From NCBI RefSeq assembly GCF_000708265.2, contig NZ_JCKI01000002.1, positions 248,001-312,000 on the forward strand: DNA of 64,000 nt. Direction: 5' to 3'. The DNA comes from Pedobacter sp. R20-19. Lineage in GTDB: Bacteria > Bacteroidota > Bacteroidia > Sphingobacteriales > Sphingobacteriaceae. Below the pieces are notes generated by a model. That model was not told the origin of the DNA. It did no database searches and saw nothing but the letters and a program-made list of their open reading frames with translations. The position numbers and the translations under genes are program-made. Each line of letters starts with the position of its first letter. The stretch's first letter is position 1. This document shows positions 9,065 to 17,289 of this stretch, piece by piece.

Positions 9065-9720
9065 GAGAGAAATTAGATTTAAATAATTGGAGTAGAAAAG
9101 ATCATTTTGAATTTTTTAATACATTCGAAGAACCCTTTTTTGGAGTGACAGTTGACGTAGATTGTACGCTAACTTATCTTGAAGCGAAAGAAAAAGGCAT
9201 ATCATTCTTCTTGCTTTACCTGTACAAATCCTTACAGGCAGCCAATAGGGTTGAGCCATTTCGTTATCGCATTATAGATGGCGATGTGTGGGTCTATGAG
9301 CAGGTTCATGCCTCAGCCACCATTAACAGAGCTAACGGAACTTTCGGTTTTGGATACCTGGATTTCTATCCGGATTTTGAATTATTTAAAGCCGAAGCCA
9401 TAAAAGAAATTAAGAAGGTGGAAAATAGCACTGGACTTATACCTTCTTCTTCCGGTGAAAATGTGATCCATTTCTCAGCATTGCCATGGCTTAATTTCAA
9501 ATCACTATCGCATGCCCGTAGTTTTTCTTTTAAAGACAGTTGCCCGAAAATATCTTTTGGTCAGGTTAGGGAGGAGAATGGTTGTAAAATTATGACTGTT
9601 TCAATTCACGTAAACCATGCCTTGATGGATGGATTCCATGTTTCGGAATTTGTTAATACTTATCAGGACCTTCTTAATCAAAAAAAACGGCAAGTTAATT
9701 TCAATATAATGATGACTTAA
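9061..9720 (+). CDS. CatA-like acetyltransferase (chloramphenicol acetyltransferase family)
   Basis: A 219-residue protein of the type-A chloramphenicol acetyltransferase fold. The catalytic signature HVNHALMDGFHVSEF lies near residue 180, with the general-base His and the structural Asp of HxxxDG intact, and FFLLYLYKSLQAAN and LPWLNFKSLSHA match family blocks. Active CATs acetylate the 3-hydroxyl of chloramphenicol, but many chromosomal Bacteroidota homologues have no known resistance role, so I do not call it a resistance gene. It overlaps the HAD hydrolase by 4 nt. The C-terminus is short and unstructured. Confidence 0.85.
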   Translation: MREKLDLNNWSRKDHFEFFNTFEEPFFGVTVDVDCTLTYLEAKEKGISFFLLYLYKSLQAANRVEPFRYRIIDGDVWVYEQVHASATINRANGTFGFGYLDFYPDFELFKAEAIKEIKKVENSTGLIPSSSGENVIHFSALPWLNFKSLSHARSFSFKDSCPKISFGQVREENGCKIMTVSIHVNHALMDGFHVSEFVNTYQDLLNQKKRQVNFNIMMT

Positions 9721-9744
9721 CATTAAGCTTATAATTTAGGTTTA

Positions 9745-9945
9745 ATGTTTCTGATGACCATCTCTGTTCCCATTTACACGCTAGCCATCATAGCCATGTT
9801 TTACATGGATACGTTTTTGAAGGCAATGATGTTTATGGTATTGGTTTTGATGGCTACCTTTATTCTTTTCCTTTGTATCAACTATCCCTTGCCATCTGCA
9901 TTAAGCGTAGTGGTGATGATGGCATTCTTTGCTATTAAAATTTAA
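9745..9945 (+). CDS. Small hydrophobic membrane protein
   Basis: A 66-residue frame, Met-rich and almost wholly hydrophobic, with probably two membrane helices (about residues 3-22 and 27-62, with a Pro-containing break at YPLPS). It starts at ATG 9745, 24 nt after the acetyltransferase stop and on the same strand, so it could be the third gene of that operon. I do not recognise a family. A hydrophobic reading of a non-coding stretch is possible, but the gene-like spacing and lack of other explanation favour a real small protein. Confidence 0.45.
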   Translation: MFLMTISVPIYTLAIIAMFYMDTFLKAMMFMVLVLMATFILFLCINYPLPSALSVVVMMAFFAIKI

Positions 9946-9982
9946 GGCTTTGTAAATGATATTAAATAATTATGAATTATCA

Positions 9983-10013
9983 TTTGCATAAGCTAAACAA
10001 ATTACTATTTTTG
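9983..10013 (+). promoter_or_regulatory. Consensus promoter of tRNA-Ala
   Basis: TTTG (9983-9986), exactly 19 nt, then TATTTTTG (10006-10013) is a full match to the Bacteroidota housekeeping promoter. Transcription would begin within a few bases of the tRNA 5' end at 10022. Confidence 0.85.
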
Positions 10014-10021
10014 CAGCACAA

Positions 10022-10098
10022 GGGGGATTAGCTCATTTGGCTAGAGCGCTTCGCTGGCAGTGAAGAGGTGATCGGTTCGAATCCGATATTCTCCACCA
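10022..10098 (+). tRNA. tRNA-Ala (anticodon GGC)
   Basis: A 77-nt cloverleaf with encoded CCA. The acceptor stem GGGGGAT pairs with ATTCTCC and includes the G3:U70 pair that marks alanine tRNAs. The D arm GCTC/GAGC, the anticodon stem CTTCG/TGAAG with loop CTGGCAG (anticodon GGC, reading GCC), and the T arm ATCGG-TTCGAAT-CCGAT are all well formed. Confidence 0.97.
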
Positions 10099-10113
10099 CA
10101 ACTCAGAATGCAT

Positions 10114-10140
10114 TGATAGACAGGAACTAACTGTCTATCA
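10114..10140 (+). terminator. Hairpin downstream of tRNA-Ala
   Basis: A perfect 10-bp inverted repeat TGATAGACAG / CTGTCTATCA with a 7-nt loop, 16 nt after the tRNA. There is no strong T-run, so it may be a processing or weakly terminating hairpin. Confidence 0.5.
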
Positions 10141-10468
10141 ACTGCAAAGTCTGCCAAAATACGGCCTCAGACTTCTAAAGATCAATCGCAAATTTACCGG
10201 CCAAGCGAAAATCTTATTCTCAAATTCATAAAAATTTAAAAAAAGGGAATTCCTATTCAAACCAAATCTTTTTGGACAAGGACTACAGTAACATCAATTA
10301 TTAAATAGGTTGAAAAAATAATTTTAAACTTCTCATTAATAAAAGGGTGTACTGGTTATTTTGAAATAGAATATTCAGAAGAGCTTGACAATCTTCAAAA
10401 AAAAATGTTCTTAATAAATAAAATTAACCTAATTTTTCTATTACTTTGAATAACCCTTATCAATCTCA
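10141..10468. other. Non-coding stretch upstream of the sigma factor gene
   Basis: 328 bp without a supported gene. A weak -7-like TTACTTTG lies at 10441-10448, about 20 nt before the sigma factor start. Confidence 0.4.
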
Positions 10469-11062
10469 TTGAAAAAAGCAATTACTGACTATGATCTCTG
10501 GCAGAACCTGTTAGATGGGGATAGGCTTGCGTTAAATGAAATTTACGAAAGAAGCTTATCTCCACTTTATCAGTATGGTATGCGTATGCTTCAAGATGAA
10601 GATGCAGTGCGAGACTGTTTGCATAATCTTTTTGTGAAAATCTGGGTTAATCACAAAACACTTAAACCAACTGATAACATCAAATATTATTTAATATCTG
10701 CCTTACGCAATAGTATTATTAATTATAAAGCCCAGGAAAAAAAAATCCAAAAGGTTGATATTCATGAGAACGAAGTTTTTGATTTAAAGTTCACCGTTGA
10801 AGCTGAATACATTAAGAAAGAAGAACAAAGCCAAAAGGTAATGCAGCTTAGCGATGCAATGAACAAGCTTACACCCAGGCAAAAAGAAATTATCTACTTG
10901 AAGTATTTTGAAGAGATGGATTATGATGAAATCGCTGAGATAATGGATTTAAGTAAAAAAGGGACTTATAAACTTAGTGCAAGAGCATTAGAAGCCTTAA
11001 GAGAAATACTAAATGTAGATAAAGCCATGCTCTTGGCGGTTTTGTTGGCGATAAAAAGATAG
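10469..11062 (+). CDS. ECF RNA polymerase sigma factor (Bacteroidetes sigma-70 family, FecI-like)
   Basis: A 197-residue ECF sigma factor. Region 2 covers residues ~10-80 (LYQYGMRMLQDEDAVRDCLHNLFVKIW) and region 4 residues ~125-180 (LTPRQKEIIYLKYFEEMDYDEIAEIM). It begins at TTG 10469: an in-frame stop at 10451 leaves no upstream ATG, and the next in-frame Met is already inside region 2. The FecR-type anti-sigma gene follows 83 nt downstream, then SusC with an STN domain, the standard cell-surface signalling trio. The sigma factor should switch on the transport genes when the receptor is occupied. Confidence 0.93.
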   Translation: MKKAITDYDLWQNLLDGDRLALNEIYERSLSPLYQYGMRMLQDEDAVRDCLHNLFVKIWVNHKTLKPTDNIKYYLISALRNSIINYKAQEKKIQKVDIHENEVFDLKFTVEAEYIKKEEQSQKVMQLSDAMNKLTPRQKEIIYLKYFEEMDYDEIAEIMDLSKKGTYKLSARALEALREILNVDKAMLLAVLLAIKR

Positions 11063-11145
11063 TTTTTTGATTTTTTTTGAAAAAAGATTAAAATAATTCA
11101 ATTTCTGTGGGGTAATTTTTAATTCTTTCCTGTTTGTATAATTGA

Positions 11146-12186
11146 ATGATCATTAAATCATTCAAAGTTATGCCAAACAAAACATATACTTCATACAATA
11201 CTGAGAATTTTTTAGATGACGCAGACTTTTTGCGTTATGTAAAATACAATAATTCTACTGATGTTTCTTTTTGGGATATTTGGCAATCTACTGCTCCAGA
11301 AAATTTAAAATCGTTTAACGAGGCAAAATTACAACTACAAATTATTCTAAGTGATCAACCAAGAGTTGAAACAATTAATTTTCGTGATCAGCTTTTGCTG
11401 GATATTAATGGATCAATTGATGTTATCCAAAAAAATAAGCAAAGAAAAACCATTCGTTTAGTATTGAATTTGGGAATTGCTGCCAGTTTGTTGGTTTTTG
11501 CCTTTATTTCATGGTTTTTCCTTTCTACCGTTACAGTTAAATCCAATTTCGCAGAAAACCGTTTGGTGCATTTGCCTGATGGATCAGAAATTCAATTAAA
11601 TGCGAATTCAGTTTTAACTTATGCCCGTGCTTTTAAATGGAAAGCCCGCAGAGAAGTTCACTTAAAAGGTGAAGCCTATTTCAAGGTAAAACACATTAAT
11701 ATCAATCCTGATCAGGTAAAAAAAGGGGAACTGTTTGTTGCCGTAACAGATGGGGCAAAAGTCCAGGTGCTGGGAACAGAATTTAACCTCAAATACCGTC
11801 ACAATATAACCGCTGTAGCCTTAATAAAAGGTAAAATTCGGGTGAGTTCAAATAAAACTGGCAAAAGCTACATGATGCATCCAGGCGATTTTATCGATTT
11901 TGATCATGATGGAAACCGTATTGAAAAGGCTAATACTTTAAACAATCAAACCGCCTGGTTAAGTGGAAAAATCATTGTGAACCAAACCACTGTAAACGAA
12001 ATTTTAAGAGAATTTGAAGACTTGTATGGCTATAAAGTAATTCTTGATAGTCCTGCACTTGGAAATAAAAAAATAGATGGCGCCATATCTATAAGAAGCG
12101 AAGAAAGTTTACTCTTTACCCTCAAAAACATTTTAAATGTAAACATACAAAAAGAAGGAAAAACAATCTACCTGAAGAACAGATAA
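11146..12186 (+). CDS. FecR family anti-sigma factor
   Basis: A 346-residue inner-membrane anti-sigma factor. The ~100-residue cytoplasmic N-terminus would bind the sigma factor encoded just upstream. One membrane helix lies at about residues 105-127 (LNLGIAASLLVFAFISWFF). The periplasmic FecR domain follows (RLVHLPDGSEIQLNANSVL, GEAYFKV, VLGTEFNL), then the C-terminal DUF4974-type segment (NEILREFEDLYGYKVIL), which contacts the receptor's signalling domain. The start is ATG 11146; ATG 11170 is an alternative. SusC is 44 nt downstream. Confidence 0.93.
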   Translation: MIIKSFKVMPNKTYTSYNTENFLDDADFLRYVKYNNSTDVSFWDIWQSTAPENLKSFNEAKLQLQIILSDQPRVETINFRDQLLLDINGSIDVIQKNKQRKTIRLVLNLGIAASLLVFAFISWFFLSTVTVKSNFAENRLVHLPDGSEIQLNANSVLTYARAFKWKARREVHLKGEAYFKVKHININPDQVKKGELFVAVTDGAKVQVLGTEFNLKYRHNITAVALIKGKIRVSSNKTGKSYMMHPGDFIDFDHDGNRIEKANTLNNQTAWLSGKIIVNQTTVNEILREFEDLYGYKVILDSPALGNKKIDGAISIRSEESLLFTLKNILNVNIQKEGKTIYLKNR

Positions 12187-12230
12187 CAACTGTTTAACTA
12201 AAATCAACAACCAAACCAAACCAGTACAAA

Positions 12231-15200
12231 ATGAAAAAAAGATTTACCCGATTTTTCGGCTGTTTCTCTATGTTATTAATTATCGGATTTGCAGTGCCAT
12301 TAATGGCACAACAATCTGTAAATCGGATAACAGTAGAGGCTGCGCTAAATATCATTTCCAGGAAATATAACACCAAATTTGCTTATGAACACGACATTGT
12401 TCAAGGGAAAACAACATCAGCTGAAAGCACAAAAGCGAAAAGTTTAGACGAAGCTTTGAAACAAGTATTATATCCTAACAACTTGTTGTTTTTATATGTA
12501 AGTGATGGAAACTATACTATCGTAACCCGTGATGAACGTTTGTTTGCGCCCAGAACAACACCTGCAGGGCAATCAGGAGCAGAAAACAATGAGATTTACA
12601 TCACTGGAAAAGTGATAGATGAAACCGGTAATTCGCTTCCCGGGGCATCAATTAAAGGTAATGGATCCAATACTGTGATTGCTACTGATGCAAACGGACG
12701 ATTTAGTATGCGGGTTCAACCTGGCAATACTATGCTTGGCTTTTCCTATATCGGTTACGAAAACTACAACTATCCTATTAATGGTCCGCAAGGTAATTTA
12801 ACCATAGTAATGAGAGCGTCTACAGCTAATCAGCTTAGCGAAGTAAATGTAATTTCTACAGGTTTACAAAAAATATCAAAGGAAAGAAGTACGGGTTCTG
12901 CGGAATTGGTAACTGCTGCACAATTGGAAAAAGTTCCTGTTCCGAATTTATTGTACCGTATGGAATCTATGGTGCCCGGTGTTAAAATCAACATTAATTC
13001 TGGTGATAACAGCTTTGTTTATGGTAATACACGTAAGTCTATTAATGGAGGGTCGCGTACCAGGGGACGTAGCGATTATAGCTTTCTTGTAAGGGGAACG
13101 AGTACCATTTCACCTGAAACAGAATTACTTCCATTGATTGTTGTTGATGGTGCAATTACCGAAAATGATATTTCTGCTATCAACCCTAATGATGTGGCGT
13201 CCGTAACTTTCTTAAAAGATGCTGCTGCGGCCTCCATATGGGGAACAAGAGCTGCTAACGGCGTAATGGTTATTACCACAAAAACAGGTAAAATTGGCCA
13301 GGCACCCGTAATTAATTTTTCAATAAATGCGTCAGTTTCCAATCATCCGGATCTGGGTTATTTGAGGACAATGAATGCTGCGCAAGCAATTGCTTATGAA
13401 CAAGAGCTGGTAGCAAAAAACGTAATTTCGGCACCTAGCAGTACTACCGCTCTTAGTACAAATGTAGCTGATGTAACAGATTTAACTTTTAAACTCAGGG
13501 CTGGAACCATTACTCAAGCGGCTTACAATAACATTATTGAACAATACTCTACCAGAAATAGCAGAAGCCAGATTGAGCAATACCTGTTAAAGCCCGCTAC
13601 ATCACAAACCTATAATTTTTCAATTAGTGGCGGCAATAATTTCTCTAGCTATTTCTATGCAGCATCTTATTCAAAAGAAAACCCTTATGCTGTGGGCAAT
13701 AGCGGCCAACGCCTAACAGTAACGCTAAATAATACATTTAAGTTATTCAAGATCGCTACCTTAACTACAAATTTAAAAGGGGCATTTTTAAATTATAAAA
13801 CTAACGGCATAAGCTTAAATAGCCTTTATAGCCCAACATTGGCAACATTTATGCCTTATAGCCAAATTGTTGATGATAATGGCAACCGCGTTTCTTATTC
13901 AAAAAGATTTTACACCGGCTGGTTAAACACGATATATCCAAGCGGTTTCTTAAACTGGGGATATAATGCTTTAGATGAAATTGATAACGCTGATAATAGT
14001 CAAAGAGACAATAACTATTCAGCCAATTTCAATTTAAATGTACCTATTCTAAAAGGGCTTTCAGCTAATGCTTTCTTCAATACAGAACGGAGTTTTATCA
14101 CCAGTAGAAACTTTTATAACGATAATACCTATTACTACCGGGATTTTGTAAATGGATTTACACCGATTCCTACATCAGGAAGAGCCACAAACAGCCTGGG
14201 TTTATCAGGCGGTAGTGGGATCTATAATGTAGGTAACGGCAATACCAATAATTACACAGTTAGGGGGCAATTAAATTACGATACAACCTTAGGTACCAAT
14301 CACCAAATCAACGCAATTGCCGGTTCTGAAATCAGACAAACGCAACAGGGTGAAAGCTTGTCTACGCTTTATGGATACAATATGGGCACAGGTATTGCCC
14401 GCCCAGTGAATTTCTTTACCCCATATACTACAATTTCTGGCTCAACAAACAGTATTGGCGGAGCGCCTAGCCAACAGGATAAAACCCGGAGATATTTATC
14501 TTACTACAGTAATGCAGCTTATACTTATAAATCTAAATATACGGTTTCTGCCAGCGTTAGATATGATGACTATAATAACTTTGGGGTAGATCGGAAATTC
14601 AGGGCAACGCCGCTTTATTCATTTGGCGGAAAATGGGATGCCGCAAAGGAATCATTTTTTAACAATATAAAATGGGTTTCTAATTTTAGTTTGAGGGGAA
14701 CTTATGGGGTAAATGGGAACATTTCTACTTCTTTGTATCCTTTTACCTATATCTCTTTGGGTGGGGTAGATGCTTCAACAGGTTTAAGTACATCAAGTAT
14801 TATTGCACCTGCAAACCCGGAACTACGTTGGGAAAAAACTTATGTAACTAACTTAGGCTTAGACTTTGGATTCTTAAACAATCGAATTAATGGTTCGGTA
14901 GAAGTTTATCGTAAACATGGTACAGATTTATTTTATAATTTTCCAATTAGCGGAACCTACGGTGTAACAAGTTTAACCCGTAATACCAGCGAATTAAATG
15001 GACGAGGAGTTGATTTATCATTAGGAGGTATTTTTTACGTCGCTAAAAATTGGGATATCAATGGAAGATTAACGTATGCTTATAATACCAATGATGTCAA
15101 AGATACCCGTTTTATACCTACTTCGTCATTTTATGCAAATCCTGCTTATGGGTCGTTAATTGCAGGTTACCCAACCGATAAACTTTTAGTGTATCGCAAT

Positions 15201-15821
15201 GCCGGTCTGGATGCTACAGGTATGACTTTGATTTATGATCAAAATGGAAACAAAATTGCCCCAAATGTAAACTTAAACTCAATTGATGCCCTAGCCTATG
15301 CGGGCAGAACAATAGCACCACATTTTGGTAGTTATACGCAAACAGTTCGTTTTAAAGATTTTACCTTAATGGCTGTGGCAACTTATCAATTTGGTAACGT
15401 ATTCTTAAAACCAACCGTAAGTTCTTATCCATCATCACGGGTGGGGGTCATTTATGATTTAAGTGAAGACGTAGCTAAGCGTTGGCAAAAAGCTGGTGAT
15501 GAGCAGTTCACCTCAGTTCCCGGGGTTGCTGGTAGTTTTGCCACCGTTAGTTTAACCCGTTATCAGCAATCAGATATCAATGTTTTAAAAGGAGATTATA
15601 TCAGGTTGAGAGAACTTTCACTATCCTACAGAATACCTTTTGAGCATATCACCAAAGCAGTTAAAGGCGCAAATTTTGCATTTGCTGTTCGTAATCTTGG
15701 TTTATTGTGGACTGCTAATAAAGAAGGCATAGACCCTGATTTTACGAGTGGCTTAAATTCAACTACATTGGGCTTGCCCGCAACAGTTTCTTATAATTTT
15801 TCACTTAATGTTAACTTCTAA
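12231..15821 (+). CDS. SusC/RagA-type TonB-dependent transducer with STN domain
   Basis: A 1196-residue outer-membrane TonB-dependent transporter. In order: signal peptide (ending near AVPLMAQQ), STN signalling domain (~30-105), carboxypeptidase-regulatory-like beta domain (~125-190; GKVIDETGNSLPGASIKG), plug (~205-355; SFLVRGTSTISP, PLIVVDGAI, RAANGVMVITTKTG) and a long beta barrel ending in an aromatic strand. The STN domain makes it the receptor for the sigma/FecR pair upstream. It pairs with the SusD-like lipoprotein encoded 11 nt downstream, which should form the lid. The imported ligand is unknown; the locus encodes a thioredoxin and a hydrolase rather than a glycosidase, so a non-glycan ligand is possible. 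Confidence 0.95.
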   Translation: MKKRFTRFFGCFSMLLIIGFAVPLMAQQSVNRITVEAALNIISRKYNTKFAYEHDIVQGKTTSAESTKAKSLDEALKQVLYPNNLLFLYVSDGNYTIVTRDERLFAPRTTPAGQSGAENNEIYITGKVIDETGNSLPGASIKGNGSNTVIATDANGRFSMRVQPGNTMLGFSYIGYENYNYPINGPQGNLTIVMRASTANQLSEVNVISTGLQKISKERSTGSAELVTAAQLEKVPVPNLLYRMESMVPGVKININSGDNSFVYGNTRKSINGGSRTRGRSDYSFLVRGTSTISPETELLPLIVVDGAITENDISAINPNDVASVTFLKDAAAASIWGTRAANGVMVITTKTGKIGQAPVINFSINASVSNHPDLGYLRTMNAAQAIAYEQELVAKNVISAPSSTTALSTNVADVTDLTFKLRAGTITQAAYNNIIEQYSTRNSRSQIEQYLLKPATSQTYNFSISGGNNFSSYFYAASYSKENPYAVGNSGQRLTVTLNNTFKLFKIATLTTNLKGAFLNYKTNGISLNSLYSPTLATFMPYSQIVDDNGNRVSYSKRFYTGWLNTIYPSGFLNWGYNALDEIDNADNSQRDNNYSANFNLNVPILKGLSANAFFNTERSFITSRNFYNDNTYYYRDFVNGFTPIPTSGRATNSLGLSGGSGIYNVGNGNTNNYTVRGQLNYDTTLGTNHQINAIAGSEIRQTQQGESLSTLYGYNMGTGIARPVNFFTPYTTISGSTNSIGGAPSQQDKTRRYLSYYSNAAYTYKSKYTVSASVRYDDYNNFGVDRKFRATPLYSFGGKWDAAKESFFNNIKWVSNFSLRGTYGVNGNISTSLYPFTYISLGGVDASTGLSTSSIIAPANPELRWEKTYVTNLGLDFGFLNNRINGSVEVYRKHGTDLFYNFPISGTYGVTSLTRNTSELNGRGVDLSLGGIFYVAKNWDINGRLTYAYNTNDVKDTRFIPTSSFYANPAYGSLIAGYPTDKLLVYRNAGLDATGMTLIYDQNGNKIAPNVNLNSIDALAYAGRTIAPHFGSYTQTVRFKDFTLMAVATYQFGNVFLKPTVSSYPSSRVGVIYDLSEDVAKRWQKAGDEQFTSVPGVAGSFATVSLTRYQQSDINVLKGDYIRLRELSLSYRIPFEHITKAVKGANFAFAVRNLGLLWTANKEGIDPDFTSGLNSTTLGLPATVSYNFSLNVNF

Positions 15822-15832
15822 TCGAACTCAAC

Positions 15833-17230
15833 ATGAAAACATCATACAAATTATTCATTATTGGTTTAACTGCTTTATTTGCATCTGGATGCGAAAAATA
15901 CGTCGAGATTAAAACGCAAGGAAATTTGGTTCCAAGTCAGGCAATCAATTATCGTTACCTGTTAAATGGAACGAGTAACTTCGAATCTAACCCGAACTTG
16001 GCAGATTTTGCATCTGATGATATCAATATTGCCGATGCAGCCCAAATAAACTCCCTTTCAGGAAGTTTATTTTATGCTTATTTTATCAATTCTTATACTT
16101 GGAAACCAGTTATTTATACCTTAGGTTCAACCTATGAACAAGATGATAACTGGAACCGGATGTATAATAACATTTTGTACAGCAATACCATTATTGCAGA
16201 ATTGCCATCAGCAACGGGAACAGATGTAGAAAAGGCAGAAATGACCGCAGAGGCAAAAGTACACCGAGCCGATTCCTATTTGGCATTGATTAATACCTAT
16301 GCCAAACCCTACAATAGCTCAACTGCAGCATCAGATCTGGGTGTGCCTTTAATTCTTACACAAACGGTTACACAAAGTTTAAGCCGACCATCTATACAGG
16401 CGGTTTATAACCAGATTATTGAAGATTTAACCAGTGCTATCCCAGCATTACCAGCATCACAAGCTTATAATACCTTACCATCAAAAGTAAGCGCTTATGG
16501 AGAACTGGCCCGTTGTTATTTGTATATGAATGATTATGCAAATGCAAATCGATATGCAGATCTAGCTTTGTCTTTACGCAGTACTTTAAATGATTTAGGC
16601 GCGTTAACGAGCGTGAGCAGTGCTAATTATCCACGTCGAATTACCGATCCGGAGATTTTATTATCCAAAACAGCTTATGGCAATGCTTTAAGTTTTGCGC
16701 CAACTGCTTTACGGTTAAGTGATGATTTATTGGCTGTTTTGGGCACTACTGATCAGCGCTACACATTATTTACTGTTCCGGCATCAACCATATCATCAAC
16801 TTACACTGGTCGTTATGCATACAGGGAAGCTAGAATTGGTGAAAACCGTAACGTTGGACCAAATGTTCCTGAAATGATGTTAATTAAAGCCGAGTACTAT
16901 GCAAGAAATAATGATGCAGCCAATGCCATGCTGTGGGTAAATAACTTGAGAATTAAACGCTTTAAGCCAGCTGATTATATACCATTAACGGCAACATCTC
17001 CGGCTGACGCATTAAGTAAAGTTATTGATGAACGCAGACGTGAATTTTTCTGTCGCATGCTGCGTTGGTGGGATATGCGCCGTTTGAAGAGTGAAACTGC
17101 ATTTCAAAAAACATATACCCGTACCGTTAGTGGCGTAACTTATACGCTAGCACCAAACAGTAACCGTTATGTATTCCCAATTGCAGAATACCTAACCAAT
17201 TTAAATCCAGAACTGGAAAAAAATCCTTAA
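15833..17230 (+). CDS. SusD/RagB family outer-membrane lipoprotein
   Basis: A 465-residue SusD-like ligand-binding lipoprotein. The lipobox is ALFASGC (Cys near residue 20). TPR-like helices include AKVHRADSYLALINTYAKPYN near residue 140, and the C-terminal family signature is DERRREFFCRMLRWWDMRRL near residue 400. It closes over the SusC channel made by the gene 11 nt upstream. It is shorter than typical glycan-binding SusD proteins (~500-600 residues) and near the size seen in RagB-like peptide binders, though length alone is weak evidence. Confidence 0.93.
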   Translation: MKTSYKLFIIGLTALFASGCEKYVEIKTQGNLVPSQAINYRYLLNGTSNFESNPNLADFASDDINIADAAQINSLSGSLFYAYFINSYTWKPVIYTLGSTYEQDDNWNRMYNNILYSNTIIAELPSATGTDVEKAEMTAEAKVHRADSYLALINTYAKPYNSSTAASDLGVPLILTQTVTQSLSRPSIQAVYNQIIEDLTSAIPALPASQAYNTLPSKVSAYGELARCYLYMNDYANANRYADLALSLRSTLNDLGALTSVSSANYPRRITDPEILLSKTAYGNALSFAPTALRLSDDLLAVLGTTDQRYTLFTVPASTISSTYTGRYAYREARIGENRNVGPNVPEMMLIKAEYYARNNDAANAMLWVNNLRIKRFKPADYIPLTATSPADALSKVIDERRREFFCRMLRWWDMRRLKSETAFQKTYTRTVSGVTYTLAPNSNRYVFPIAEYLTNLNPELEKNP

Positions 17231-17249
17231 ACACAACACACAATTATAA

Positions 17250-17280
17250 ATTACTGCCAGGCGAAAGTCTGGCAGGTAAT
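17250..17280 (+). promoter_or_regulatory. Intercistronic hairpin before the thioredoxin gene
   Basis: ATTACTGCCAG and CTGGCAGGTAAT form a stem with one bulged base, ending 10 nt before the next ATG. No T-run follows. It could be a 3' stabilising stem for susCD mRNA or a control of translation of the next gene. Confidence 0.5.
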
Positions 17281-17289
17281 GAAACTCAG

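Noticed and set aside
9061-9720. Chloramphenicol resistance gene
   Set aside because: The fold and catalytic motif are present, but many chromosomal homologues are not resistance enzymes and no mobile context is seen.
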